From the NCBI GenBank assembly GCA_017590115.1, contig JAGGNK010008559.1, positions 7,619,888 through 7,683,887 of the forward strand: a DNA stretch of 64,000 bases, written 5' to 3'. Below are positions 46,431 to 61,000 of the stretch, in pieces. The DNA is from Montifringilla adamsi. Taxonomy: Eukaryota > Chordata > Aves > Passeriformes > Passeridae. Within the stretch, counting starts at the first letter, position 1. The number at the start of each line of letters is the position of its first letter. The position numbers were made by a program, and so were the translations under genes. The notes beneath the pieces are model-generated. The model worked only from the letters and a program-made list of their open reading frames with translations. It was not told where the DNA came from and did no database searches.

Positions 46431-48539
46431 CATAAACAAACTTTGACCAAATTGGAAATTAATGAGACACCATTTATCAGTTCACTGCAAGTGAGAACTA
46501 AATTTGCAAATGTGAATAATTAGGAAATATGTATATCTAAAATGAAATTAATTTCTGTGCACCTTTTCACATGGCATATAGTGAAAGACTTCTTTTTAGA
46601 TGTGCTAAACTCATAGAGAATTCCCCTACTACAAACCAAATAAAGAATTTTAATGAATTTTACTCTTCTGAAGTATCTTCACATGATGGCAGGTAGGAAG
46701 AGTCTATTATTTTCTAATTAATGTAATTATAAGCTAATTTATTGAATCTGTTTGTTGGAGACAAAAAAACTTCAGAGGAGCAAATCTTTCAATAGGCCCT
46801 TGGCACCATTCACTTGATACTTCCTCAAGTATTTGAGTAAAGTATCAACCACAAAACTGTTCAATCAAAATGTGGCCTGTTGGTGAGGGGAGTAATGAAA
46901 GGAAGAGGGAGACAATGGAAGAACATTAGGGAATGAGGAGAAGACATAGTGATACCTTAGAAAACATATCAGAGTAAAATATTCATAAAAGGGGGAAAAA
47001 ATAGAAAATGTGAATGTGTTTAGTTAAAGCTAACATGAACTTAAGCCATGCCACCAATCACATCCCATCCTTTTCAGCAGCAACAGCAAATTCTGATGTT
47101 CAGTTTTGAAGGAAGAGCTTTCTCCAACTGCTATAAAAAGCCTGCAACAAATTTAATTTAGGAACACATGATCCTTTCGCAGCTGGAGTATCAAGAACAC
47201 CATCTACTGACTCCATACACAAGCAAGCTGCCATGGCAGAAACATGGGTGACACTGAAGTGCAATAAACAGTTAAATATTAGGATTAGTTTCCTCCCTCC
47301 CCTGGTGAGTGGACTATTTCACTATCTCAGTTAACCACCCAGGGCTGAGGGAAAGGGCAGCTTCACATCTTGCACTGTTTAATGACAAGTAATATACATG
47401 CAGCCTGGGATCATGCAGTGAAGAACAGACATCCTTGCATGGCTGTCTAGAAGTTCTGGATCTGTCTCATTGTCTAAAGGAGAAAGGAAATAGTTTTCCT
47501 TTATTTCCATCTGTTATTTTTCAGTTAACTGATTGATGAAATCAGAATTAGACACTTGAACAATGCCTTTCAATTGGTTGGAAAGATTTCCAGCAGAAAA
47601 CTCTCATTTATTTTGGACTGCCTCTGTGGTCTGTGTACTGCTGTCAGGAACAAAAAAAGAGATTTTGAAGTCACTATACAGCTAAGAACAGACCCATCCT
47701 GTGTGATCCTCTAGTTATAGTAATTTCTGAAATACAAATAGAGCTAATCCAGCAAAACATTAACAGCAGCTTCCATGCATCCTCTTCTCACGCAGAGTTA
47801 GGATTACATCAATTAGTTCACGTGTTTTTAGTACCCACAGAATATTTCATATTTACTTTAGTCATCTAATACTGTCTATGATCTAAAGATAGCACTACTG
47901 GATTCAACCACTGAGTCAGTTTACCTATATCATAAATTAAAAGTCCTAACACAAAGGATGGGCACATTAAGTTATCCACTCTCTCCAACTCCCCTGCTCA
48001 TATATAGGCTCAAGGAATTCACAGGACAACCAGGAAAAAAGTCAACAAAACTGTGACTAAGGCATGTGGAGCAGGGAAGGAGGAATGATTATCATACACT
48101 TCAACAACCTTCTAGTCTTCAGTTTCTTACAGATAAGCCCACCATGGCTGGACAAGCATCTCTCCCTTAGAACCACCAAGTGTATGCTTCTACACTTGGC
48201 TACCTGCAATATTACCAAAAGGGTAGTCCAAGCTTATCCCACCCATTTATCAGTATTAATTTTGTCATGCCAAACGAGAATAGCTGTTTTCTTAGGGCAA
48301 GAAGCTTGCCTATGCTTGTGCTGATAAGAATCTAGCTTAGTTTTAGGCTTTAACAAAACAGGGAAAAAATACAGTGACAACACAAAAATACACATGGAAA
48401 ACGTAAATTCCATTAGTTTACAAGGACTGAAGTGTGTGTCATATTTTCTTTTCCGATGGTACCAGACAGACAATAACAAGAAAAAGACATATTTGTAAAG
48501 ATTTAGTTAGTATTTCAGAATAATTAAGATTAATGGAAA

Positions 48540-48900
48540 ACTTCCAAAGTAGCTCACTAATGTATCATGCACAGCCTATTAAGCTTGACACAGCAAGCTT
48601 TTTCTCATGGCCTCAACTGCAGTGACTATTTAATGTATCTGCTGTGTGCTGTCCCCTAGGACCACAAAATGGACTTTATAAACTGTTAGGACAAACACTG
48701 ACGTGCATCTAAACTTTGTTTATCGCTGAAGCCAGGCCAAACACTGCTAATTGGAGTTCTTCTGCTGAACAATGTTTACGTGCTAATTAAGTCCACTTCC
48801 TAAACTGAATGTTCCAAGAAAAACTAAGAAAATATTGGCGAGCCGCCACTGGGTTGCAGTCTCATCAAGAAGCTACTTCACAGACAAACAAGGACAGGCA
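48540..48900. other. Candidate conserved noncoding element (by composition only)
   Basis: The stretch has features seen in vertebrate developmental enhancers: intact complex sequence without low-complexity drift and several homeobox-type cores (CTAATTGG, GCTAATTAAG). It also has a forkhead-like TGTTTA and a pair of TTTGTTTA/TGTTTAC words near 48715-48780. I cannot test conservation, so this is only a pointer to a region. Confidence 0.25.
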
Positions 48901-51900
48901 ATGGTAAATTGGAAAGGTAAATTCAAAGGGATGAACCAACGTATGTGGCTAAACATCCATAAGGACTCCACTGTCTGAGAGGGAAAGCTGTTCTATGGCT
49001 TTTTAATTCAGATGGAACCAAAACATTCAAATGCAGAGGAAAATACAATGTTGTACACAACGAGACAGAACGGCAGCGGTGAGAGTGGCTCCAAGAAAAT
49101 AACATGCTGTACTTTGATCGCAAACACATCTTACTACTATTACTTATAATTTGGACTGCTAGCAAAAATCTGAAGAGGATACGTCAGCCACATGATTCAG
49201 AAAGCTGTGTCATTCAGACCTTTGAAGCCAGTAAACTGAAGCATTCAATAGACAACCAACATCTGGTGGGGTTTTACAGACCAACAGCAAGTCCATTTTG
49301 CAGGGGAGTGGGGCAAAGAGCCTAAAAAAAGGATTGAAACTCCAATAAGGGCAAATGCTCATGCCCCTGAGGCAGCTCCTGGGCAAGGAGAGGACAGGAG
49401 GTGAATAAGAGAAGCCATTGCGAGCGGGACAAGTCTAGAAGAGCACAGTAAAGAGGGAGAAGGAGAATGGTCTCAAGGGGAACATGCCCGTTTTCCTTCC
49501 AGCACAGCTTTGGTTATGAGAGAGGGCGCTCTGGAACATACAGGGTTTTGTTCATCCTGCACACGATCAAGGATATTTTTATTAGGTATAATATAGTAAT
49601 TTCAAAAGAGAGTAAAAACATAACAATATCATGGTTTTCAGTACATTTTTTTCCTTTAAAATATGCCAGTTTTCTTGCACAAAACCCCAGGGAATATTGT
49701 TTTCATGCACCAGTCTCAACCTCAAGAAAGATCTACAGAGCACGGGCAGCAGTGCAAGGCCGAGTACAAAAGGATCTGGATCTCTAGAATACTGCATATT
49801 ATCAGTACCCCTGGTAATCAGAAATGCCTTTTGCTGTGCTTAATAAAAGGAGGAAAAACTTTTGACCTGGAATTTCAAGCTAACTTAGCAATTTTTGTCT
49901 TCTGACCCCATAGTCTCTGACCCGCGTTTCATTTGACTCCGATGCCGGAGGACTTCCTCACACGGCTGCAGCCCAGGGCCAGACATCCAGTCTGATTTGG
50001 GCCGGATCTTTGGAAGCCTTATCTCCAGCCAGCAACTTCCCCTGCAACTACAAAGGGGACCTGGGCCATGGCTGACTCCCTGCTGTACCTCCATAAGGGA
50101 CTACAAGGAGCAAAACCCATGAGCACACCTAACCTGTGCCAGATGGCTCAGGAGCCCTGCAGCTTCCTCCACCTGCGGGGTGGCCTCTTGCCCACACACC
50201 TGGGGCTAAAAGGAGCTCCCTCCTGCCAGCCGTGACTTCAGAGCCTGTGGCCATGCCTAGGAAACACAGACCAGAGTCCCAAGATGGTCTTGTCTCCTTC
50301 CTACTCACAACTTCAAAGGCTTTCCCTTTCTACTGCCAGGTACTGTGTGAATTTCTGGTAAGAGCAGCTGGCTCTGAACTGTCCCTCTCCTAAAGAGGGA
50401 GATGCAGGGAAGAGGAAAGGGAAAAGGCACATGTCCCTGAGGTGCCATGAGGGAGACGCACCCATGTAACACCACCACGCAATGAGATAAAACTCCCTTC
50501 AGGGTATGAAAAAGCACAGGGTGGCAAAGGACAAGTGCAGTAGACAGGAGAGAAATAATGTCCATTGGCCAACACCTGATTGATTCTAGGACGCATCTGG
50601 GAGCTGTGCTTGGTTTCCCTATTTAAATTTTCATGTGGCTGTTGGCCTAACTTGGTTAAGGAGACTCACAGACATGGCTGCAAAATATCCATCCTGCGGT
50701 GAATCTTTTTATGCCACTCTAGAAAAATGGGTGGTTTCTCCTCCTCACAGCTTGATCTTTTCTAAACCACAGGATCTTCACATGATCTTTCCTAAATCAC
50801 ACATTGCTACTTCTGAAGCTGCCTACTTTTTTACTTCAGTGGTTTCTCAGTTATGAAAAACTGAGGGCATAGTATTCTTTAGAGGTTATAACCATAAAAA
50901 AAAAACAATCACTCCCAACAACTCAGCACTGTCAAAAGAAAGCCAACACCTCATCAGCTATTAAAACAGAAAAGACCAGTAATTTAACTTATTTATTAAC
51001 TGGTTTTTGTATCAACCCACACTTTCCCTTTAATTCAATCCTTAATCTCCGGTCTCATTAAAGGAATAAATTGCCTTTCCAACAATGGGGAAACCCAAGT
51101 AGAACCCAAGGCTACTTGGTTAATTCACAAACACATCATGCTGCTGGGAGAGGAAAACACAGTGTCTGCAGCTTTGTTTATGCTCCTGCATGCCAGAGGA
51201 TAGGCTCAAAAGGTACATTCAATCCACAACCTGCAGAGTGTAATAAAGAATAAAGAACAGTGCTCCACACATGGAGTATGAATTACAAACAGAATCAGCT
51301 TCAGAAGACTCCTTAAAACATGAAAACTTGGAAAAAAAAATTCACACCCTCAATATAACTGAATTTGTCACACAGCTTTTCAGAATGCTCCCATGATTGG
51401 CAATTGAGGTCTATTCTGCCAATTCTTTATAAAGCAGCGATATTGTTTGCCTGTATGTGAGTTTGCAAAAATAATTTAAGTTCAAGCTGTTACTGTTAAA
51501 CATCCAGTATTCCTAAAAAACTACTAAATGTGCAAAGATTAGAATGTCAACTGTGAAGCAAAGTGGGGAACTACTTCAGAATAATAAATGCTCAAAAAAG
51601 TGAACAGTAAATTCTCCATTAGCATAATTTTAGGAGGGAAAAAAGATAAATAAGAAAGATTTACCAATAAAATACAGCACCTTTTTAACACTCAGGGTAT
51701 GATTTTCAGAATTCCACTGAATTCCACAGAACTACTTCTGGAAAAGCCACACTGCTCACACAGAATAACAGCAATTAAAAACCAGCAGTAAAGCTGTCAG
51801 CAGCTTCCTTCTTATTCAGGCCACTGTGATTTTTGTCCTTAAGAACACATCTGCACTGATGAGCAAAACAAAAAAAAGCAAGTTGGGAATGACTGTACAT

Positions 51901-52766
51901 GGTGAACAACCCCAAGCTCTGGAAGTGAGGCAGCACAGATCTCATCTTCCCCCACCTGAAGCAAACACTCCCTTCTAGCAGGGACTCTGACTGGGGCAGG
52001 TGAACAGCCTGCTGCAGATTTTGGGTGTGAAACCTCTTTGTGATACTAAAGGGGCAACGGCAGGTACAGAAAAACACTCACAATGAAGCACCCCTCAACT
52101 CTGAACTTAGCCTCGGGCATGGCAGGGAGTGTTTTGAGTTTTTATAAAGAAAATAAGGAGAATACCGACTGTTTTAACTCTCTCCTCTCAGGCTTGTCTA
52201 CGGGCACATTGATGGCTATGCTAATCCTGTCGGGACACTTGTATTCCAGGATTAATGCTCCCTACCCTCTTCTGCTTGTATTTTGTACACAGAGAAAAGG
52301 GGAACTTTCATCTTGGAATTCAAGTGTACCTCGTAAAGAGTTACACTGGGATAGCCACCACAGCATCAAAGAACTTCCTTGGAGGATAAGCCTTTATCTC
52401 CACACATTTGTTCTTTTCCTGTTAACTTGAAATGAAAAGGAAAGCCAAGACCAGCAGTTCTCCTGTCTGCTACTTTGGGAACCACTGGACAGCTCAGAGA
52501 CTATTCAATCTATTATGAAAATTTTCTTTCTCATGAGATAACACAACTTTTTATGATCAAGTCATGTTGTTTCTGGGCCAAATTCACCCACAGTTTTCAG
52601 TGTGCATAAAAGAAAGTTTTGGAATTAGCCTTCTGAGTCTGAGAAATACGATGTTTATCTCCTCATGCTTATGGATTCAAACACTTTCTATAAAATTTTG
52701 TAACAACCACAACTTATTTTACAAATTCAGATGGTTGTGGGAAAGAGTTTTTTTCCCATTAAATAA

Positions 52767-52835
52767 AAAAAAAAAACAAACAAAAACACCACCACAAAAA
52801 ACCCCACCCAATAAAACCAACCAAAAATGTTTTTC
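52767..52835. repeat. A-rich CAAA/CCA low-complexity tract
   Basis: A run of A is followed by CAAACAAAAAC, CACCACAAAA and AACCAACCAAA words with almost no G or T. It is a low-complexity A/C-rich tract. Confidence 0.7.
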
Positions 52836-53704
52836 ACAAATGTATCTCTAATTTGCAGTGGGAAACAGCTACTGTTTCATTCCATTAAAAGAGATGCTTG
52901 ATTCTACCATAAACTGACAAGATAGAGATTATTTGTCACCATTGCAGCTTTAATGCTGTAAATGTCATATCCATCAGATTCCTTCTGCAGCATCTGTCAG
53001 GAACTAAGACATTTACTAACACAGAACAGGATTTGCTTAGCTGGGCCTTAAGCTAATAGAAGTACTGAATTGTAAACAGGCAGTGCTTTAGGACAAAACA
53101 TGTCAAAAGAGCAGAATTTAAACAATGACATGTAAAGAAAAATGAAAAACCAATCACTTGCAATTAGACTCAAAACGTTTTTAGTCCTTGCTGCCCCCCA
53201 CCATCAGCTACAATAAACATGAAGCATAAAACCAATTGTAAAAAGTCACCTTTCATAGAAGGGGAAGCCTCATTTGATGCAGTGGGTACAACCAAAGTAA
53301 GGGACAAAAATGTTCCATGACCTAAAAAACAGGTTATTTTCTCAACTGCCAGTGGAATTGAAAAGGGTTTAAACATTAGTTATTTCCATAGGAAACTTGC
53401 TCATGGTTTCAAGCTGCCTGTGATTTCAAAGGAGATGACAGACTTGTTTATGGAGCTGTGTTGCAGGCTTCCATGAAAACTCTTATCTTGGTGTTCCCTG
53501 ATACCCACTGGTGCAGGCTAAATAACAATTAATAAGCTTTGTCTAAACTCACACTTTCTTCAACCATTCAGCTCAAGTTTTAACTTTTTTTATTTCTACG
53601 AGCAACAGTAGCAGTCAGCTGGGATCCAATTTTCTTTGGGTTTTTTGTCTTTTTTTTTATTAAATTAAGTACAGCAAATGCTGCACAGTCAAGCAGGGCT
53701 TTAA

Positions 53705-53752
53705 ATAAAAAAAAAATTTAAATATTTAATACTTAAATAAATATTTAATACT
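53705..53752. repeat. AT-rich direct repeat (AAATATTTAATACT)
   Basis: AAATATTTAATACT occurs at 53720-53733 and at 53739-53752, 19 bases apart, after a run of A. The surroundings are nearly pure A/T. Confidence 0.7.
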
Positions 53753-55049
53753 CTGACTTGTACGCACAGAAGTAAAAACAAAGAAGTACTCACAAATTGA
53801 AAATGCTCCTTCCATTCACATTACTTTCTGAGTAGATCAGATTAGAAAAATCAATGCTTACTTTAATGTTATTATGTTATGACAATATCCAGAAATGCTT
53901 CCTCTGCTAGCAAAAATAAGGAGTGTAAATACAAGCAATACAGCTCAATATCTGTAGAAGAAATATTGCCATGAAGAAAACAAAAATTACATTCTGAGAG
54001 GATGCACCTTCTAGTACATCTGCAAACAGCACCAAATGTCCACATCAACAAAAAAAATGTATTTCAGAAGTCACCCTAACAAATTAATAGCCATCATCTC
54101 TGCCATGGAATACACCCACAATATTCCTACCAGGTTTTTAAATAGCTGAATATATCGAGTATGACAAATTCTGCAAAAGCTACAGTAGCAGGAAATAAGA
54201 AGTAATGTAGTAATTAAGAAATGAGATGCTTTACAAAGTGATTTTCATTCTGTGGTTTATTTTTGAAGCAAGGATTTAGCTGTCATTTTATTCTTCTCCA
54301 AGTATACGTATCCTACAGACCAGGAGAGAATCCATATAACTACTAATACAGTTTTCCTGACATTTACTTTTTCTTCTTTTTTCTCCTTTCAGTGAGAGTC
54401 TGTGCTTACCCTCTAGAGAGGGGTAGCTGTATTTTCCTCTCCTGACAAATACATTAGTTCCATTAACACTGGCAGAGCAAGCACAACAGTCTTCTGTGTA
54501 CCTTTATAATACACATTGTCCCTAAGCACTTGTGGAATTAAAGTGAACTTTACCCTCGGGGCTGTCTCCGATTGGAAGGCAGCCACTGGATACAGAATGT
54601 TTTTGCAAACAGGTCAATCAGGAAGGTTAAGAGAGCAGACCAAAAACCCCCAGATAGCTGAGAATAACCCCGCAGCCCTGCTGCCAACTTGCAGGAAACC
54701 CGCACCATATTTTAATGGATGTCATTACTTAAATCTCTTGATGCTCTCATGCCAAAATGGGCAACTTCATTGCTATGGCAACCAAAGCAACACTGCTGCC
54801 CACTTGTGCCATCACAAGTCCTTTTCCTTGTCTCCCTTTGTTGTAACTTTAATTCACTGGGTATTGCAGGGAGAGGGAGGGAGAATTGGGGTGGCATCAC
54901 TGCTTTTGTTACTGAAGAAACCACTTGTCCATTTCAGAAAAGGATCTGAATGGTCAAAAGACAATGATAAAGTGAATTCAAACCATGATGGCTTTGTTTT
55001 AGTTAGCACTAGGGAGAAATAAGAAAAAAGAGTAGAAATTATAATATAG

Positions 55050-55083
55050 GAAAAAAAAAAACCCCAAAAAAACAAAAAACAAA
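55050..55083. repeat. A-rich tract
   Basis: A runs are interrupted by CCCC and single C. Low-complexity sequence. Confidence 0.7.
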
Positions 55084-58000
55084 CTCACCAGAAGAGTTTC
55101 AGGAAAAAACAGAAAGGTTTGCTATATGTAACATAGCAACCATCAGTTCAAAGCAAGAAATACCAGGAAAGGGAAATCTGGGAAAGAAGTGCAGAGGTGA
55201 GGAGTGGACAAGAGTCAGTAAAGAAAGAAATGCAACTGAAGAAAATGCTGGAAGTGTGTAAAAGGAATCAGAGGAAAATAAAGCTTAGAAAAACACCTAA
55301 CAGCTTTTACACTTGGAACAAGATACTAAAAAACAAAACCCAAACCAAACAACTACAACAGCAAACAAATACACATCCAACACATATCAGTCCTCAACTT
55401 TCTGAATTTTGTTTTGCCAGATCTGAGACCACTGACACATTTCGGTCTGTTTTCACCAGAAATTCAGGTCTGTGCCAAGGCTAACAGAGCCAATATCATC
55501 CCCACGTGAATTATCCAGTGTCCACACTGGCAGTAACGCCAGTAAAGGTTTTAGCCCTTGCTTGCTGGGCATACTATTTCTTTCCTGCAGTAGATTCTGT
55601 GGTATTTAATACACCAGAATTTCAGCTGCAGCCCTCCTAAAATTCAGCAGAAGTCTGTCAACAAGCAGAAGTACAAATTTATCAGAAGTTTCATTAGTTT
55701 TGCAGCTTCGTGGAAGCTCCTGTTTTAGCTCTGGGAGGAAGGGATGTTGATGTGAAAAAGCTGATTCTCTTTTGACTCAGTACATCTCTTTTCGCTTATC
55801 AATTTGTAAAACCTGAGGTAGTAAACGACTACTGGAAATGGGACAGAATCAGAGAAACCATTTTCAAAGCAAAGAATTGAAAAGGAAAATACAATATAAT
55901 TGGGGATTTCCTTACCAAGGTGATTGATTTTGCCAGAAGTGACAAAATGAGAGGTAGCTGACATGAACAGGAAGGGCGGGACACACTAAGATGGAGAAAT
56001 ACAGTGCCAAGGAAAAGACAAGAGAAGAAGAACAAAAAGAGAGGGAGGAAAAGCAGGCAAAATTTGAAAGCATGAAGTCAACAAAATGAAGAAAGGTCAA
56101 GCTGGGAGCAATGAGAAATTCAGCCTTGAATAGGCCAGTGTTCACAAAAGGAGCAAGTCAGGAAAAAAAAGCATCATTAGTGGTGGAAAAGGGCAAGTTG
56201 TGGTTCAGAGAGAAACAATTGAGAAAGATTTGGAGGCAGAGGGGGGGAAACCCACACAGAGTTTGGTAAAGACTGACTCAAGTGAATGAACTGAATGAGT
56301 GATCAGCAGACACCATCGAGGGAACAGCAAGATGGCTCCAAAAGGAAAAAAAGACAGCTTCCAGAGTCACTGGAATCTAGCTGGTTTTGACCTTGGAAAT
56401 GGAGAATTTGTTTGGCATATTTGAGAAGAGTCTCAGATAACTTTAGGTGTTAGAGTACAACTTGACCTCCTTTAACAGGACGTAATGACATAGTCCAATT
56501 TTTTTTTTTTTCCAAACTTACAAGACAAAGTGCAAAGAAAGACTATGAAAGAAGTTCGTTTTGAAATAAATAAAAATACTTATGAACTTTGTATTATCAC
56601 CATTATTGCTGCACCTCTAATGTTTCTAAAAAAATTTTGCCACTCCACTGTTTTTAGCTTTGCAAGCAAACAATGATACAGACCATAAACAGAAAAACAA
56701 ACAGATTTTGAGTGTGTGGGGAAAAGGTGAGCACAATAACAATTATACAAAGTAATTACATTTATACATACATAAAAATGTAGTCTCTGAATTTCAGCAT
56801 TCTGAGAAATGAAAGAACATGTCCTTCCACCAGTGCACTGAGCATCTGATAGGATGGTTCTGAAAGGACAATGCAATACCAACACCAGTTCTTCACTACC
56901 TCAGGTGCTACAGTCATCCGAAATGCAGTTTGTAACTTTCTCCAACAGGATACAGAAAAAGCACAATCTTTTATTCATCAGTTGACAAAGGAAAAAAAAG
57001 TTCCTGGCAAACACACCACTTTTCAGATGACAGTAACCCGTGCTTGAAACTACTTCAATTTCTTTCCTGTATTTCTCTACAAGCCTGGCCTCTCTTACAG
57101 AGCCAGACCACGATGACCATAATAACATGATTACAGCACAGGACATAACAGTAATTAATCTGCTCCCATAAATTGCCCCAGTCTTCTATTCTGCATTTGG
57201 TAATATAGCAATTCTGTGGATTATGACTGGAAACTGCTATCTTCTGGAAGAAAACAAAATAATAAGACTAGTTCACAGCAGTGACTAAACCATGAGCAAT
57301 ATTTTAGGAAGTGAAACTGCTCTTAAGCACTGCTAAGTCTTTTGAGTGTGTCACCTTACCCTTATTTCACAGAAACCTGATGAACTACATAAACAGGCTC
57401 TGGAGACAGGCAAGAAGACTGAGCAAGGCTGTGTTATTCCCCAGAACAACATGCTTAGTTAGCTGTAAAAGAGGCAATTGTAAAATTCTAACCCAATTGG
57501 TTCAAATATAGCTTTTACTCTGATTCTGAAGCATTTATTGATGTGCATTGAATACACATATTTAAGACAACCAAAAAGAAAAAAGCAGACAGCAAAATAA
57601 CAGATGAGTAAAAGGTGGAATAGTTAAGGAGATTCTTAAGAAAGAGCTGCAGCAAGAAGTTTGTGGCTAAGATCTAATTAATATTTCTACCTTTTTTTTC
57701 GCTTGTGAATTCAACATGGCACCTAAGCGTGTTCGAATTACAACCTGCTGCCATTGAGGTGGGCTTTCATCCCGGTGAGCTGCACTGCAGACACAAAGCC
57801 CCTGTGAGGATTTCACTTCACTATGAATTAGTGTCTAACACTGAGAACGCCTTTCATCATCAGCTTGTATTGCCTTCAGGTGCCTATAAATTCCTCTCAG
57901 TCTTTATGTAGCACTTGTCTATCAGACCATGTCATCAATTTTACTGCAGGCAAGAGGCAGACACACCTCTTCCTGAGACACAGACAACACAACAATTACC

Positions 58001-61000
58001 ACAGTCACTCTTGCATTATCATTTCATATCAGCTCATTGCCAACTGCTAATCACCCACGACTTGCTATGGAATACACGTAGCACTTTCCAGGCTCCCTTC
58101 ACCTCACTGGTGCTGAGAGCTGCAAGGTTAAGATGGTCTCATCGTTGACTATGCCAAGCCTCCACGAAAAAAAACCACGAGGCATTGCATGCTGTCTGAA
58201 TAGAAATGAATAGCTAACAAATACTTATAAAAAACAATAGGGACTTCCAACTTTTTTAACCACGTCTGTGCTGCACTTGTGCAACTTATTTTGTTAAAGA
58301 AGAGCTGAGGTGAAATCATGTCTTCTCTTCTGAACAAAAAAAAACAAAATAAAAAAACATGAGTATACCTATTCCTGCAGGAACTAGGCAGCTGAAGAAG
58401 TGGGGTAGGGAGTGCGTAATGTTGAGGGTCAGCAACTTATTCTTACCTGTAGTTAAGAGAAATCTAAAGTTGCAACCTCCCCTCACAGCTGTTTGTTTAA
58501 ACGGTGCAGAGCTAACATGAGTGGCTGTTTGTTCACACCATCCCTGCCACCAACCCACTGTGAGATTCCTCACTGAGACACAACAGTCAAAGGAGAGGAA
58601 CCAGCCAAAGCACTGGCTACCTGAAGGTTAAAATCCTTCACCTAAATTCACATTTCAGGCCTGAGTTCTGACCCCAGCTAAAGTCTGCATGTTGAAACAA
58701 TGAGTAAAATGAGTTCAGGTAAATCACCTTCATGGCTCAAGTTAAGTTGTTTGGCGCAAGAGAGCCACCCACTCATAATTCAGTTACTCCTCAGCAACAA
58801 CTCCTGTCTCAGTGGTAGGAAAGCCACACAACCTGGGAACTTTGCAGCTTGTGATTGCTGACCCACACTTTCACCACACTGCTGTAGCCACGAGATGCAG
58901 CTAATTTGTGCTGCCAAACGATTTTTTAAATGGTATCACAAAGTATTTCAAGGAACTGAGTTCAATGCAATCTCTCACATCTTAGTAGTGACTGTGTCCC
59001 CTGCAGAGATGAAGCATCCTGCTGCTTTTCCATTTCCTGAAGAGCACACCCCAGTAGATATTCCTCTCTGGGTTCCCACTGCAAGAGGGAACAAATGCAC
59101 ACCATTGAATTATTCTTACGAAACACTTCAGCCTTCAAGCTGCAAAATCTCACCCAAATGTGTATTTTGCTTGTCACCCCTTTTATTCTGTTTTCATAGG
59201 AAGGAAGTAATAATAAACAAATTACTGCACAAAAGCATGCGAGCTCTGGCAGGCAGTTTCAAAGCTATTGACAAAAACCAGTCTATTCACTGCAAGAGTC
59301 CTACTTTTACAATCTCTCTGATCAGGATGCAGAGGACTAATTCAATAGTTCCTGATGGAAAAATACCTAGGGGGCGTGTTCCATTTCCGGAGACAATGGT
59401 TTGCCATGCAGAGCTTTTCTCTTCCTCCATCCCTCTAGTCTCCTGCCTTTAGGTTTCTTTTTTTGTTTTTCTTAAAGTTCTGAGGATTTTGTTCTGAAAT
59501 ACCACAGTAATACTTCACTTCCACAAAACCTACTTTAAAAAAATAAAAAGAAAAAAGGTGTGGGAGGGGAAGAAACTTTTCAGGAAGGCTAAATTCTATT
59601 TAGTCTGGGCAGGCTGCTTCCCACAGACAAATCTACATTATGTGGACCACATATGGTAGTGAATGTCAGAAATAATCATGTTAATCAGTTCAAAGAGAAT
59701 CAGGTCTAACATGGGACTCTAAGAATTTCAGATTTTATTCTGGACTAACAGGCTAAACACAGCAGACTCTGCAGTAAGTGCTGCTGAGTCCACAGCCATC
59801 CACATGCCAGCTGAGGACTAACTCTCTGGCATTAGCAAGTCCATTTGCTCCCTACTCTTCCAGCTATGACAAGGCTTTTATACAGGAGCCACCAGGCACA
59901 TAAAAGGAACATGTGAAAACTCATAGCAGAGACCACATCTTCCAGTGTTTGCATCTCACAATAGCACTGACCACAATTACAGTTTCAGTACCATTTGCAG
60001 GCCTCTGACAAAGCAAAATTTCCATGTTTTATGCAAAGCTATTCCAGTCACGGATTAGAATCTCATTAAAACAACACCCTCATTGTCCTCTCTAGCAGCA
60101 TTGTTTGTAAGGAATGGAAGAACTATCCATTGCAGTTTATTTATCAATATTTCTCTTTGGCTCCCAAAGGGATGTGCCTGCTCTCCCTTTGCAACTGAAC
60201 TTAATTGACAAAGTGGTCTGAGTTTTAAGGTCATATTACAGGTCTGAGCCCAAATTAGAAGTCCTCTCTCATATTTCTGAAAGCTGTTTAGTTAATTTGT
60301 TTGGTTTGGGGTTTTTTTGGTTTTTTTTCTCTCTTCTTCCTCTTCTCTGGAACTTTAATGCTCTTCCAAATAAAGTATGTTTCTAGCCATAGTCTGTCCT
60401 TTCCTTGGCTCTCCAGGACACATTCTCTGGAAGGTGTTCCAGAGCCCTTTCACAGTGACAGGTGTTCTGCACCTGGTGAGCCTCACCTCTCTGGAGAAAT
60501 GTTTGCAACCACAGCATCTACATATTCAGCCACGGGGATGGGCAGGCAGAAAAGGCAAACGTAGCAACAACAGAAAATAAAGAATTCTACCAGTACAAAG
60601 GCCATGGCAGACCCATCATCCTGGCCATCTTCCTAGCATGTCAGAGTTAGAAACACTGAAGACATAAAAAGGCATTTTCTAAACGGTTGTGCATAATTTT
60701 GAGATTGTCTTCTTTCCCAATATCCTCATAGATCACCAGTGAGACTCTAACAGAGGAGTGGTGGTCATGCAGGTATTTCCATAGCATTACTTGTGGGATT
60801 TTAGACAATTTTATGTGGGTGAAAAACTGTTTTGGCCATTTGGTCATTTCAGAAAATGGGCCTGAAAAACAGCCCTTATACAACCACATATGCAGTGATT
60901 CTAAAGAGGGGAAAACCTGTCTTTCTATTTAAGATTACAGTAATTGGAGCTGGCAAAATTTAATTTATGTTTCTAATGACCTGTGACACAGAAGGAAAAA

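Larger units (their letters stand above)
35690..48539. other. AFG2A: Intron block: unique DNA with homopolymer runs
   Basis: No gene is recognised. Departures from plain unique sequence are a TTAATATTAAT-type AT repeat (42731-42771), an A13 run (43353-43365), a TTTTG/TTTGG-rich tract (44850-44900), an A15 run (45738-45752) and an A-rich AAAC tract (46397-46430). Open frames are short and unrecognised. Confidence 0.55.

Noticed and set aside
54516..55022. 168-codon open frame on the plus strand
   Set aside because: It is overlapped by other open frames on both strands, shows no known motif, and its flanks are low-complexity A-rich DNA.
58895..59452. 185-codon ATG-initiated open frame on the plus strand
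   Set aside because: The translation matches no family I know and lies in ordinary intron. Most likely chance.
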